Below are positions 43,336-51,857 of a DNA stretch of 64,000 nucleotides, piece by piece. The translations under genes and the position numbers were made by a program. The notes below the pieces were generated by a model. That model was given only the letters and a program-made list of their open reading frames with translations. It was not told the DNA's origin and searched no databases. Origin of the DNA: an uncultured Monoglobus sp. (GTDB taxonomy: Bacteria; Bacillota; Clostridia; Monoglobales; Monoglobaceae); assembly GCA_947630135.1 (NCBI GenBank), contig CANRGH010000002.1, forward strand, positions 144,376 to 208,375. The letters run 5' to 3'. Numbering within the stretch: position 1 is the first letter of the stretch; every line of letters starts with the position of its first letter.

Positions 43336-44064
43336 CTAAAGCAGAACCTTGCCCACAGTCCGTATATCCTCGCTCTCGTTTATCGGGATCGGGAGATATT
43401 TGGGGTTGATCGAGACCAGATAGGGCTTGCCGTTGATCATATCAAGCTTTTTGCAGTAGGCCTCGCCGCGGTACACAAATATCCCGATGTCGCCGGGTGA
43501 AACGTAAGGCATGTATTTTATGCAGACGATCTCGCCGTCGCAAATCTCGGGTTCCATACTGTCGCCCGAAATGCGGATGCCCGCGTCGGTGTCGGGCGGG
43601 GCCGCGATCGACATGATCTCGACGTCATCGTCGGTTATGTAGTTGCCGAGGCCCGCCGCGGCGGGCTGGCGGTACACCGGCACCGGGATTGTGCCGAACT
43701 CTAATCTGCGCGCCTTTTGAGTAAGATGCTCTTCATACTCAAAATCAAGGCAGTTAAGGACACGGCGGAACGCGCTGTCGTTTCCGTACAGCTCTTTGAG
43801 CTTGTTCACCGCGAGGGCGAGATCGGCCGAGAGCGGAGACTTGCCGCGCGCGGCGCCGGTTCCGCAGAAATAGCTGTATATGTCGTCAATACCGTATATT
43901 CGGCACAGCTCGAGGAAGATCCGTATCTCCGGCTCGGCGCCGCCCGTTTCCCAGGAGCTGAACCGCGATTGTTTTATGTTAAGCTTTTCGTAAACATCTT
44001 TCTGACTGAACCCGCTGCTCAGGCGGGCCTGTTTCAGCCTGCCGCTTATGTTTTTGTTGGCCAT
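43336..44064 (-). CDS. phage-type repressor: XRE HTH plus S24 protease
   Basis: 242-aa CI/LexA-like repressor. An N-terminal helix-turn-helix (KQARLSSGFSQKDVYEKL) is joined to a C-terminal S24 domain with catalytic Ser in GDSMEPEI and Lys in EAYCKKL. The Ala-Gly self-cleavage site is probably in PAAAGLGNY. Such repressors are inactivated after RecA activation, so SOS induction is likely. GGAGGTG before ATG 44064 sets the start. Divergent from the late-type phage genes that it probably represses. Confidence 0.92.
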   Translation of the reverse strand: MANKNISGRLKQARLSSGFSQKDVYEKLNIKQSRFSSWETGGAEPEIRIFLELCRIYGIDDIYSYFCGTGAARGKSPLSADLALAVNKLKELYGNDSAFRRVLNCLDFEYEEHLTQKARRLEFGTIPVPVYRQPAAAGLGNYITDDDVEIMSIAAPPDTDAGIRISGDSMEPEICDGEIVCIKYMPYVSPGDIGIFVYRGEAYCKKLDMINGKPYLVSINPKYLPIPINESEDIRTVGKVLL

Positions 44065-44221
44065 AATATGACACCTCCAAACATAATATAACATATTTTT
44101 TAAAATAAATCAAGAGAAAAAATAAAAAATTTGGTTTATTTTGTATCCCCATATATACGGAGCGCGACAGGAAAAAACACAATATTTGGAAAAAATATTG
44201 AAAAAAATGTTAAAATAACTC

Positions 44222-44249
44222 TTGACAAACAAGAAATTTGTTGTATAAT
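44222..44249 (+). promoter_or_regulatory. promoter with internal operator for the phage genes
   Basis: TTGACA 44222-44227, 16-base spacer, TATAAT 44244-44249. The spacer contains AACAAGAAATTTGTT, an inverted repeat (AACAA/TTGTT) where a bound repressor would block RNA polymerase. Confidence 0.7.
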
Positions 44250-44336
44250 GTAAATACCGACTCCAATAATTCTATTCAAATATTTTTGGTATATCAAATT
44301 TTTTGTTAATCGTGTCAAAGAAACGGAAGTGAAAAA

Positions 44337-44540
44337 ATGACCCATCCCGACATTGATTTTGTTGAGCGCCACGGTTACACCCGTGCGGAGCTCCCGTACA
44401 CGCGGCCGATAGGCGTTTGTCTGTTCTGCGGGAACGATATTATGCGAACCCGAGAGGGACACGTCAAAAGCTTTGACGGTCTGTTTTGCAACATGGAATG
44501 CTGCCACAGCTACTATGAGATAGACGAGGAAGAATATTGA
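44337..44540 (+). CDS. small zinc-finger-like phage protein
   Basis: 67 aa. Cysteines in CLFCG and later CNMECC suggest a treble-clef-like zinc site; the end is acidic (YEIDEEEY). First gene after the phage promoter. Its start follows a GAAGTGA site. The function is unknown; early phage regulators or DNA-binding factors of this size are common. It overlaps nothing and is followed by a rinA-like gene. Confidence 0.55.
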   Translation: MTHPDIDFVERHGYTRAELPYTRPIGVCLFCGNDIMRTREGHVKSFDGLFCNMECCHSYYEIDEEEY

Positions 44541-44578
44541 TCCCGATATGTTTAATCGAAAGAAAGGAGAATACTTAT

Positions 44579-45013
44579 ATGAAATTTGAAAACGCGTCAC
44601 AGGTGAAAAAATGGCTCAGGCTGCTGCCGGTAGCCAAGAAGGAAATGAAGGCGAAGATCGACATGTACAGTGAGCTTATCGCGGATCTTAACCGCGTCGG
44701 GCTTGCGGACGAGACGGCAGGAAATCTTAAAGGAGTTACATACGGCGAGGCGCTCTCAAGCGTTGACCGCTACCGCCAAAAGATCAAGGAGGCTCGGGAT
44801 AAGTTTGACGGCATGATGCGGGACTGGGAGCGGCTCCGCGAGCTTCTTGACAGCGAGGAGATCACGGTGCTGACCGAGAAGTATTTTAAGGGCACGAGCT
44901 GGACCGCCATGGAGTTCGTGGTGTTCTACAGCCGCAGGCAGTGCTTCCGCATACTTGACAGGGCCGCGGAAAAGCTTGTGGGCCAGACAGTGAGCGGTGA
45001 CGGCAATGTCTGA
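44579..45013 (+). CDS. DUF1492/ArpU-RinA-like phage late regulator
   Basis: 144 aa; AAAGGAG before ATG 44579 sets the start. A helical N-terminus is followed by a sigma-70-region-4-like HTH: EITVLTEKYFKGTSWTAME, then YSRRQCFRILDRAAEKL. This pattern matches phage transcription factors (ArpU, RinA, DUF1492) that activate packaging and late genes in Firmicutes phages. It lies directly upstream of the small gene and terL, in the usual place for such an activator. Confidence 0.7.
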   Translation: MKFENASQVKKWLRLLPVAKKEMKAKIDMYSELIADLNRVGLADETAGNLKGVTYGEALSSVDRYRQKIKEARDKFDGMMRDWERLRELLDSEEITVLTEKYFKGTSWTAMEFVVFYSRRQCFRILDRAAEKLVGQTVSGDGNV

Positions 45014-45236
45014 AAAGAGCGCGAAGGAAAAATTGGCGGAGACAGTTCCGCAGAAGCCGGGCGAGAACCGTTCCGAAAAGGCCTTGAGCAAGCTGTGCGA
45101 GCTGGTTGAGTGCGGCGACAAAAGGATCGAGCTGTCGTCGGCCAAGGAGGTGCTGGGGCTTTTGGGCCTGCCCGAGACGATCGCGGACAAGGTCGAGGGT
45201 GGCAAGTTCGAGGTGGAGATCAAAATTGTCCGATAA
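45006..45236 (+). CDS. small phage protein before terL (possible terminase small subunit)
   Basis: 76 aa, overlapping the previous gene by 8 bases. Helical ENRSEKALSKLCELVECGDKR is followed by LSSAKEVLGLLGLPE and a beta-like end KFEVEIKIVR. Position before terL suggests a TerS role, but it is shorter than most TerS proteins and no clear DNA-binding HTH was seen. Start uncertain (ATG 45006 or GTG 44997). Confidence 0.45.
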   Translation: MSEKSAKEKLAETVPQKPGENRSEKALSKLCELVECGDKRIELSSAKEVLGLLGLPETIADKVEGGKFEVEIKIVR

Positions 45237-45253
45237 CATAAAGGAGAGAGGCC

Positions 45254-46645
45254 ATGAACGCGAAGCTTAAGCTTGAGATAACAAAGACACAGTTTGAATT
45301 TATCACCTCGGAGGCTGACGAGGTCCTGTTCGGCGGAGCGGCCGGCGGCGGTAAATCCTACGGCCAGCTTGTGGACGCGCTGCTTTTCGCCCTCAAGTAT
45401 CCGGGGAGCCGACAGCTGATGCTGCGCCGCACATTCCCGGAGCTTGAACACTCGCTGATCATGAACGCTTTGCTTATTTATCCCAAAGAGGCCTGCCGCT
45501 ATCGGAGCTCTGACCGGAAGTGGATATTCAGAAACGGCTCCGTCATAGAGTTCGGCTTCTGCGCGTCCGAGAGCGACGTGCTGAGGTACCAGGGCGCGGA
45601 GTATGACGTGGCGCGGTTCGACGAGCTGACTCATTTTACCGAGACGCAGTACACTTATCTGCTGTCGCGCGTCCGCGGCACCAACGGCTATCCGAAACAG
45701 ATAAAGTCAAGCACCAACCCCGGAGGTGTCGGCCACAGCTGGGTCAAGGCGCGGTTCATTGACGGAGCCGAGCCGGGAGAGGTGCGGACGACCGAGTTCG
45801 GCACAAAGCGACTGTTCATTCCGTCGTTCGTACAGGACAATAAATTCTTGATGAAGTCGGACGGGGCTTACATTCGCCGCCTCGAGCAGCTTCCGGAAAA
45901 CGAGCGGCGGGCGCTGCTCTACGGCGAATGGGAAATTTTTGACGGACAGGTCTTCACCGAGTGGCGGAACAATCCCAAGGGCTACGCGACCAGAAAATTA
46001 AGCCATGTCATAAAGCCGTTTGACATTCCTAAGGAATGGCGCAGGTTCCGCGCGTTCGACTTCGGCTATTCCAAGCCGTTCGCCGTCTCGTGGTACGCGG
46101 TGGATTACGACGGCAGAGCCTATAACTACCGCGAGCTTTACGGCTGCTCGGGCAAACCGGACGTCGGCGTCAGGTGGACGGCGCAAAAAATCGCCGACAA
46201 GATCTATGAGCTTGAGCGCGAGGAACGCGAGGCGGGAATAAAGATAACCGGAGTCGCCGACCCGGCGATCTGGAACGCCACGGGCGGAAACGAGGGAAGC
46301 ATAGCGGAGATGATGGAGCGGCGCGGCGTTTATTTTGAAAAGGGAAACAACAACCGCCTCGCGGGGAAGATGCAGGTGCACTATCGGCTGGCCTTTGACG
46401 GCGAGGGAGTGCCTATGATCTATTTTTTCGAGGGCAGGTGCGCGGGAATGATAAGGACGCTGCCGCAGCTTAAATATGACGAGACCGAGCCCGAGGATGT
46501 GGACACGAGGCAGGAGGATCATCTTTACGACGAGCTGAAATATTTTCTGATGATGAACCCGATAGGGCCGCGCGAGGAGAAAGCGGCGGCGGATAAGAGG
46601 GAATACTCGCCGCTTGAGACGCCGCCCGACAGGTTTATCATATGA
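45254..46645 (+). CDS. phage terminase large subunit TerL
   Basis: 463-aa packaging motor. ATPase: Walker A variant GGAAGGGKS (27-35), Walker B with D123/E124 in ARFDELTHF, and coupling motif SSTNPGG (152-158). RNase-H-like nuclease: D269 in RAFDFGYSKP, D336 in GVADPAIWN, and a likely third acidic residue in YDELKYFLMM. All key residues are present, so it is probably intact. GGAGAG precedes the ATG. No head, scaffold or tail genes follow; the next gene is host ruvX. Confidence 0.92.
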   Translation: MNAKLKLEITKTQFEFITSEADEVLFGGAAGGGKSYGQLVDALLFALKYPGSRQLMLRRTFPELEHSLIMNALLIYPKEACRYRSSDRKWIFRNGSVIEFGFCASESDVLRYQGAEYDVARFDELTHFTETQYTYLLSRVRGTNGYPKQIKSSTNPGGVGHSWVKARFIDGAEPGEVRTTEFGTKRLFIPSFVQDNKFLMKSDGAYIRRLEQLPENERRALLYGEWEIFDGQVFTEWRNNPKGYATRKLSHVIKPFDIPKEWRRFRAFDFGYSKPFAVSWYAVDYDGRAYNYRELYGCSGKPDVGVRWTAQKIADKIYELEREEREAGIKITGVADPAIWNATGGNEGSIAEMMERRGVYFEKGNNNRLAGKMQVHYRLAFDGEGVPMIYFFEGRCAGMIRTLPQLKYDETEPEDVDTRQEDHLYDELKYFLMMNPIGPREEKAAADKREYSPLETPPDRFII

Positions 46646-46683
46646 GCTTTGAATAAATATTGAGAGGATTTTTTAAAAAACCC

Positions 46684-46712
46684 TTGTATTTCTCGGAAGA
46701 ACATGGTATGAT
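46684..46712 (+). promoter_or_regulatory. ruvX promoter
   Basis: TTGTAT 46684-46689, 17-base spacer, TATGAT 46707-46712, placed between terL and ruvX, giving ruvX independent expression. Confidence 0.6.
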
Positions 46713-46743
46713 ATATAATAATGCGCGGCGGGAGGCGAGAGCT

Positions 46744-47154
46744 TTGAAATCTTTGGGTATAGACTTCGGCGACAGCCGAACGGGGTTCGCCGTCTCGGAC
46801 GAGCTCGGGTTCGGAGCCGCGACGCTTCCGTGCCTCCAGTCCGGCAGCATAAGCAAAATTGCCGCTCACGCGGCGGCGCTCGCCGAAGAGCGCGGAGCGG
46901 GCGAGATCGTTCTGGGCTATCCTAAAAATATGGACGGTACGCCCGGCATCAGGGCCGCGCGGACCGAGGAGCTCGCCGAGAAAATCCGCGAGGTCTCGGG
47001 CCTTCCGGTGATACTTTGGGATGAGAGGCTGACCACGGTCTCGGCCCACAGGCTGATGAACGTTACCAACGTCCGCGGCAAAAAGCGCAAGGCGGCGGTC
47101 GACAGCATATCGGCCGCGATAATACTCGAGTCGTATCTCGACAGCAAAAAATAA
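46744..47154 (+). CDS. ruvX: Holliday-junction resolvase-like / pre-16S rRNA nuclease YqgF
   Basis: 136-aa RNase-H-fold nuclease that processes the 5' end of pre-16S rRNA. Acidic residues appear in LGIDFGDSRTG, VILWDERLTT and AVDSISAAIIL; GYPKNMDGTPG is a family hallmark. GGGAGG lies 8 bases before TTG 46744, taken as start; the frame extends upstream into terL's tail. Normally part of ireB-ruvX-yrzB; here ireB is absent and the phage module sits upstream. Confidence 0.93.
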   Translation: MKSLGIDFGDSRTGFAVSDELGFGAATLPCLQSGSISKIAAHAAALAEERGAGEIVLGYPKNMDGTPGIRAARTEELAEKIREVSGLPVILWDERLTTVSAHRLMNVTNVRGKKRKAAVDSISAAIILESYLDSKK

Positions 47155-47201
47155 CGCGGTTCGCCGCATGCGGCGGCCGTGAAATATAAAGGAGAATTGC
47201 C

Positions 47202-47504
47202 ATGAGCGAAAACAAAAATTACAGCGAGGATAATCCGTATGTGATCGAATTGATCGACGACGAGACCGGAGAGACCGTGCCTTTTGAGCATCTTGATACC
47301 GTGCGCGTCGGGGATGACGATTATATCGTATGCATCCCCTATGACGACGAGGAGGAAGAGGTCACGGAGATCGCGTTGTTTAAGATCGACAAGGACGAAA
47401 ACAGCGAGGACTGTTTGAGCCAGGTCACGGACGAGGACCTCGCGGATAAGATATATGAGGAGTTTAAAAAACGCAACGGGGATAAGTTTGAATTTGAAAA
47501 CTGA
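47202..47504 (+). CDS. yrzB: DUF1292 protein (YrzB/UPF0473)
   Basis: 100-aa very acidic protein: IELIDDETGETVPFEHLDTV, then VCIPYDDEEEEVTEIALFKI, the DUF1292 pattern. Function unknown, but it is conserved downstream of ruvX across Firmicutes. AAAGGAG precedes the ATG. Confidence 0.9.
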   Translation: MSENKNYSEDNPYVIELIDDETGETVPFEHLDTVRVGDDDYIVCIPYDDEEEEVTEIALFKIDKDENSEDCLSQVTDEDLADKIYEEFKKRNGDKFEFEN

Positions 47505-47533
47505 TAAAGACATAACTTAAGGGAGGAAAGCTT

Positions 47534-47953
47534 ATGTACACAATTGCTTGCGAAACTCATTTTGACGCGGCTCATTTTTTGCTCGGGCACCCGGGGAAAT
47601 GCTCGAACATTCACGGCCACCGCTGGAGAGTGCGTGCGTATTTCAGCGCGGAAAAGCTTGTCGACGGCGGCGGAAGCGACGGCATGGTCGCGGATTTCGG
47701 AGAAATCAAGCCTGTTTTGAAAAAAATCGCGGACGAGCTTGACCACAAGTTCATAGTTGAAAAGGACACTCTTCGCACCACCACGCTGCTGATGTTTGAG
47801 GAGGAGGGCTTTGAGCTCTGCGATGTGGATTTCAGACCCACGGCGGAAAATTTCGCTGTTTATATTTTTGAAAGGCTCAAGGCCGAGGGGCTTGAGCCGA
47901 GCAAGGTGAGAGTTTATGAGTCGGATGATGCGTTTGCGGAATACAGTGAATAA
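47534..47953 (+). CDS. queD: 6-carboxy-tetrahydropterin synthase QueD
   Basis: Second step to preQ0/queuosine: turns dihydroneopterin triphosphate into 6-carboxy-tetrahydropterin. 139 aa. Zinc histidines H14 (FDAAHF), H27 and H29 (NIHGHRW); nucleophile C23 in GKCSN. ADFGEIK and PTAENFAVYI are further family marks. GGGAGG precedes the ATG. First gene of a five-gene operon. No preQ1 riboswitch is visible in the 29 bases upstream. Confidence 0.94.
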   Translation: MYTIACETHFDAAHFLLGHPGKCSNIHGHRWRVRAYFSAEKLVDGGGSDGMVADFGEIKPVLKKIADELDHKFIVEKDTLRTTTLLMFEEEGFELCDVDFRPTAENFAVYIFERLKAEGLEPSKVRVYESDDAFAEYSE

Positions 47954-48623
47954 TGAGCTGAAATTTCCCGTCTGCGAAAAGTTCGTCAGCATTAACGGCG
48001 AGGGCAGACGGGCGGGGCAGCTCGCGGTGTTTGTGAGGTTCCGCGGCTGCAATCTGCGCTGCTCGTACTGCGACACGACGTGGGCGAACGACGGCTCCGC
48101 CCCGGCGGAGCTTTTGACCGCGGAGGAAATCTGCGGATATGTGAGATCGACCGGCGTTAAAAACGTTACTCTGACCGGCGGCGAACCGCTGCTCCGGCCG
48201 GGAATAGGAGGATTGATGGCGGCATTGAACGATCTCGGCTCAAGCGTTGAGGTCGAGAGCAACGGCGCTGTGGCGCTTGACGAATTTTGCGTAAGCGGCA
48301 TAAGACCCGACTGCTTTACCATGGACTATAAGCTCCCGTCAAGCGGTATGGAGGACAGGATGATCGGCGCCAATTTCGATCTGCTCGGGAGCGGCGACTG
48401 CGTGAAGTTCGTCTCGGGCAGCGAGGAGGATCTGAACCGCGCATTTGAGGTTATAAACGAGCGCGGGCTGGTCGGGCGTTGCGGGGTTTACATAAGCCCG
48501 GTGTTCGGCGCGATTGAGCCGAGGCGGATCGTTGAGTTCATGGAAGAGCGCGGCATGAACGGAGTTAATTTGCAAATCCAGCTCCACAAGGTAATCTGGG
48601 AGCCTGACAGGAGAGGTGTTTAA
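47916..48623 (+). CDS. queE: 7-carboxy-7-deazaguanine synthase QueE (radical SAM)
   Basis: Radical-SAM enzyme, third step to preQ0. 235 aa, with the [4Fe-4S] motif C45-x3-C49-x2-C52 ([14 protein letters not shown]), then TLTGGEPLL. The start is uncertain: ATG 47916 has AAGGTGAG upstream inside queD (38-base overlap); family members usually begin nearer [11 protein letters not shown], so ATG 47931 or GTG 47946 are alternatives. Confidence 0.92.
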   Translation: MSRMMRLRNTVNNELKFPVCEKFVSINGEGRRAGQLAVFVRFRGCNLRCSYCDTTWANDGSAPAELLTAEEICGYVRSTGVKNVTLTGGEPLLRPGIGGLMAALNDLGSSVEVESNGAVALDEFCVSGIRPDCFTMDYKLPSSGMEDRMIGANFDLLGSGDCVKFVSGSEEDLNRAFEVINERGLVGRCGVYISPVFGAIEPRRIVEFMEERGMNGVNLQIQLHKVIWEPDRRGV

Positions 48624-49198
48624 TGATCGACACGGAAGCCATTGAAAAACATGTTCGGGGAATTCTTGAGGCCTTGGGCGGCGACCCCGACCGCGAGGGC
48701 CTGATCGACACGCCCAAGCGCGTTGCGGGGATGTATGCCGAGGTCTTTGAGGGAATGAACTATACCAACGCGGAAATAGCCGAGATGTTCAACAAAACCT
48801 TTGAGGATGACCCCGATTCATACCATAGCGCAAACGATATGGTAATGGTTAAGGATATAGAGGTGTTCAGCTACTGCGAGCACCACATGGCGCTTATGTA
48901 CAACATGACCGTCTCGGTCGCGTATATTCCGCGCGGTAAGGTTATCGGCCTCAGCAAGGTCGCCAGAATAGCGGACATGGTGTCAAAGCGTCTCCAAATT
49001 CAGGAGCGTATCGGAGCCGATATTGCCGAGATCATGCAGGTGATAACCGGAAGCCCGGATGTGGCCGTCATAATCGACGCCAGCCACAGCTGCATGACCG
49101 CGAGGGGCATAAGCAAGCCCTCGGCGAAAACGCGGACGCGCACCCTCCGCGGAAAATTCGAGACAGACGAGAGTTTGGCCGAGCGGTTAATGGGATAA
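48623..49198 (+). CDS. folE: GTP cyclohydrolase I
   Basis: First step from GTP to dihydroneopterin triphosphate, serving folate and queuosine. 191 aa. Zn/active-site segments YCEHHMALM and SHSCMTARG, plus IGLSKVARI. The ATG overlaps the queE stop (TAATG). Its place within the que operon indicates that it feeds QueD here. Confidence 0.96.
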   Translation: MIDTEAIEKHVRGILEALGGDPDREGLIDTPKRVAGMYAEVFEGMNYTNAEIAEMFNKTFEDDPDSYHSANDMVMVKDIEVFSYCEHHMALMYNMTVSVAYIPRGKVIGLSKVARIADMVSKRLQIQERIGADIAEIMQVITGSPDVAVIIDASHSCMTARGISKPSAKTRTRTLRGKFETDESLAERLMG

Positions 49199-49219
49199 AT
49201 TCACGGAACGGAGAGAAAT

Positions 49220-49903
49220 ATGAGCAAAAAAGCATTGGTTTTGTCAAGCGGCGGAGTGGACAGCACAACCGCCCTCGCCATGGCGGTCAGCGAGTACGGC
49301 GCGGAAAACGTGACCGCGCTTTCGATATATTACGGGCAGAAACATTCAAAGGAGATCGAGGCGGCGCGGAATATCGCGGAATACTACGGCGTGAGGCGGT
49401 TCGAGCTTGATCTGACGGATATGTTTAAGTTCAGTGACTGCTCGCTGCTCAGCAAAAACGCGGACGCCGAAATTCCGAAAGAGAGCTACGCGGAACAGAT
49501 AAGCAGGGCAGGCGGTGCGCCGGTTTCGACCTATGTGCCGTTTCGCAACGGACTATTTTTAGCTTCTGCAGCGGCATATGCGGTGAGCCTGGGCGCGGAC
49601 GAAATTCTTTACGGCGCGCACAGCGACGACGCGGCGGGCAGCGCCTATCCCGACTGCAGCGAGGCCTTTAACGCCGCGATGAATGCGGCGGTTTATGAGG
49701 GAACCGGCGGGAAAGTCACGATACGCGCGCCGTTTGTCGGCATAACCAAGAGCGAGGTCGTCGCGATCGGCGTGAAGCTCGGCGTTCCTTACGAAATGAC
49801 GTGGAGCTGCTATGAGGGCGGAGATGAGCCGTGCGGCGTGTGCGGCACCTGCCGCGATCGGAAAGCCGCGTTTGAGGCGAACGGATTGGAGGGCTTGTCA
49901 TGA
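49220..49903 (+). CDS. queC: 7-cyano-7-deazaguanine synthase QueC
   Basis: ATP-dependent conversion of carboxydeazaguanine to preQ0. 227 aa. PP-loop SGGVDST (10-16), [11 protein letters not shown], and C-terminal zinc site [11 protein letters not shown] with an upstream Cys in WSCYEGG. GGAGAG precedes the ATG. Overlaps queF by 4 bases. Confidence 0.96.
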   Translation: MSKKALVLSSGGVDSTTALAMAVSEYGAENVTALSIYYGQKHSKEIEAARNIAEYYGVRRFELDLTDMFKFSDCSLLSKNADAEIPKESYAEQISRAGGAPVSTYVPFRNGLFLASAAAYAVSLGADEILYGAHSDDAAGSAYPDCSEAFNAAMNAAVYEGTGGKVTIRAPFVGITKSEVVAIGVKLGVPYEMTWSCYEGGDEPCGVCGTCRDRKAAFEANGLEGLS

Positions 49904-50364
49904 ACAGAGAAAACGAGAATTTGACGCTGCTCGGCGGCGGAAAGACCGAGTACAGATCGGACTACGCTCCCGAGGTTCTGGAAACCTTTGAGAACAAGCA
50001 CAGGGATAACGACTACTGGGTGCGCTTTAACTGTCCCGAGTTCACGTCGCTGTGCCCGATAACCGGCCAGCCCGATTTTGCGGAGATCATAATTTCTTAC
50101 GTTCCGGACGTTAAAATGGTCGAGAGCAAGTCGCTCAAGCTGTATCTGTTCAGCTTCAGGAACCACGGCGACTTTCACGAGGACTGCGTGAACACGATCA
50201 TGAAGGATCTGATCAGGCTCATGGACCCGAAATATATCGAGGTTTTCGGCAGATTCACGCCGCGCGGCGGTATCTCGATTCACCCTTACGCCAACTACGG
50301 CAGGCCGGGAACCAAGTGGGAGCGGATCGCTTTTGAGCGGCTGACTTCAAGGCCTGTTGAGTAG
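49900..50364 (+). CDS. queF: preQ0 reductase QueF
   Basis: NADPH-dependent nitrile reduction of preQ0 to preQ1. 154 aa, unimodular type. Catalytic C52 in [12 protein letters not shown] with D59; [16 protein letters not shown] and [12 protein letters not shown] follow. It completes queD-queE-folE-queC-queF, giving full preQ1 synthesis. Confidence 0.96.
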   Translation: MNRENENLTLLGGGKTEYRSDYAPEVLETFENKHRDNDYWVRFNCPEFTSLCPITGQPDFAEIIISYVPDVKMVESKSLKLYLFSFRNHGDFHEDCVNTIMKDLIRLMDPKYIEVFGRFTPRGGISIHPYANYGRPGTKWERIAFERLTSRPVE

Positions 50365-50393
50365 GCCGCTGCGGGAATATAGAATAAATTATC

Positions 50394-50431
50394 AAAAAGC
50401 CCTTGAACTTTGGGCTTTTTTGTTATATAAT
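50394..50431 (+). promoter_or_regulatory. que-operon terminator with an embedded promoter for the next operon
   Basis: AAAAAGCCC 50394-50402 and GGGCTTTTT 50412-50420 form a terminator. TTGAAC 50403-50408 sits in its loop and, with a 17-base spacer, matches TATAAT 50426-50431. Termination of the que operon and initiation of the hisD-like operon therefore share the same DNA. Confidence 0.7.
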
Positions 50432-50479
50432 AGCATTGCCGTGTGTTGCGGCGTAAAATATGTGTTTAAGGAGATTTAT

Positions 50480-51772
50480 ATGAATATTTACAAATTATCG
50501 GAATTAACGCCCGAAAAGAAAGACTTCATAATGAAGCGTGCCGAGCTTGACATCACCGAGCAGATGAAGGTCGCTAAGGAGGTTTCCGACGACATCAGGA
50601 AGCGCGGCGACGAGGCGGTGCTTGAGTATACCGAAAAGTTTGACCGCGTTAAGCTCACCGCCGACCGTATGAAGGTGAAGCCCGAGGAAATCGAGGAAGG
50701 CTATAACCGTCTTGACGAAAAGACGCGCGAGGCTCTGGCTTACGCCATAGGCAACATACGCGACTTCCATTCAAAGCAAATGCCCGAGGAAATGTGGTTC
50801 ACCGAGGTCGACAAGGGCCTTATGGTGGGAGAGAAAACCACGCCTATCGTTGACGTCTGCCTGTATGTTCCCCGCGGCAAGGGAAGCTTTCCGTCGGTCC
50901 TGTGCATGCTTGCCACTCCCGCGGTCGTTGCGGGAGTTGAGAAGATCGTGGTCGTGACCCCTCCGAACGAGCAGGGCAACGTTGACGACGCGATACTGGC
51001 AGCCGCCAAGATAATCGGCGTTTCAGAGATATATAAGGTTGGAGGCATCCAGGCCGTGGCCGCTGTCGCCTACGGAACCGAGACCATCCCCAAGTGCCAC
51101 AAGATAATCGGCCCCGGCAACGCTTACGCCACGGCGGCAAAGCGCGTGCTGGCGAATTACATAGACTCCGGACTTCCCGCGGGACCGAGCGAGTGCATAA
51201 TCCTCGCCGATGAGAACGCCGATCCCGAAAAGGTCGCCCTCGACTGGATGATCGAGGCGGAGCACGGCCCCGACTCGGCGGCGCTGCTGGTTACAAGCAG
51301 CGAGGAGCTGGTGCATAAGGCGGCGAAGATCGTGGAGCGGCAGCTTGAAAAGATCTCGGACAAGCGCCGCGAGTTCGTGACTATAAACTTTAACACCTAC
51401 GGCGGAGCGATCATAACCGGCAGTCTTGAGGAGAGCATTGATTTTGTCAACGAATACGCGCCCGAACATATGGAGGTCATGACAAAGGAGCCGTTCACCG
51501 TTCTGCCCAAGATCAAAAACGCGGGCGAGATACTTTTGGGCGACTATACCCCTGTGACGCTGTGCAACTTTGTGCTGGGCCCCAACGCGATACTGCCGAC
51601 GGGCCAGTTTGCTAAAACATATTCGAGCGTGTCGGTGCTTGACTTTTTAAAGCGCTCGTCCGTCGGCTACGCCAGCCGCGAGGGCTTTGAGCGGGTACGC
51701 GATTACGCTTACAGGATCGCGACGGTCGAGGGCTTTGACACCCACGGCCTCGCCGTAAAAGAGAGAAAATAA
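50480..51772 (+). CDS. HisD-family dehydrogenase with altered zinc and substrate residues
   Basis: 430-aa zinc/NAD dehydrogenase of the histidinol-dehydrogenase family; AAGGAG before ATG 50480 sets the start. Conserved: GPGNAYATAAKR, AGPSE, H262, catalytic E329-H330 (YAPEHMEV), E417 and H422. Compared with E. coli HisD as remembered, Zn ligand Gln259 is E259, Zn ligand Asp360 is N363 and substrate His367 is A370 (GPNAILPT instead of GTNHVLPT). The usual VDKI is CHKI. It could still be HisD, but these changes point to a related substrate. No hisG, hisA, hisF, hisH or hisI is present nearby. Confidence 0.75.
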   Translation: MNIYKLSELTPEKKDFIMKRAELDITEQMKVAKEVSDDIRKRGDEAVLEYTEKFDRVKLTADRMKVKPEEIEEGYNRLDEKTREALAYAIGNIRDFHSKQMPEEMWFTEVDKGLMVGEKTTPIVDVCLYVPRGKGSFPSVLCMLATPAVVAGVEKIVVVTPPNEQGNVDDAILAAAKIIGVSEIYKVGGIQAVAAVAYGTETIPKCHKIIGPGNAYATAAKRVLANYIDSGLPAGPSECIILADENADPEKVALDWMIEAEHGPDSAALLVTSSEELVHKAAKIVERQLEKISDKRREFVTINFNTYGGAIITGSLEESIDFVNEYAPEHMEVMTKEPFTVLPKIKNAGEILLGDYTPVTLCNFVLGPNAILPTGQFAKTYSSVSVLDFLKRSSVGYASREGFERVRDYAYRIATVEGFDTHGLAVKERK

Positions 51773-51857
51773 ATTATTTTTTGCAAAAATAATTTCGGGA
51801 AATTGACACCCGCGGTCTCGTGGTCAATAAAAGAAAATAAATTTTTGGGGTGATATT

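Noticed and set aside
44756..45634. 292-codon minus-strand open frame
   Set aside because: Antisense to the late-regulator, small phage and terL genes; no ribosome site or recognisable fold.
47339..48322. 327-codon minus-strand open frame
   Set aside because: Crosses yrzB, queD and queE, all firmly identified on the other strand.
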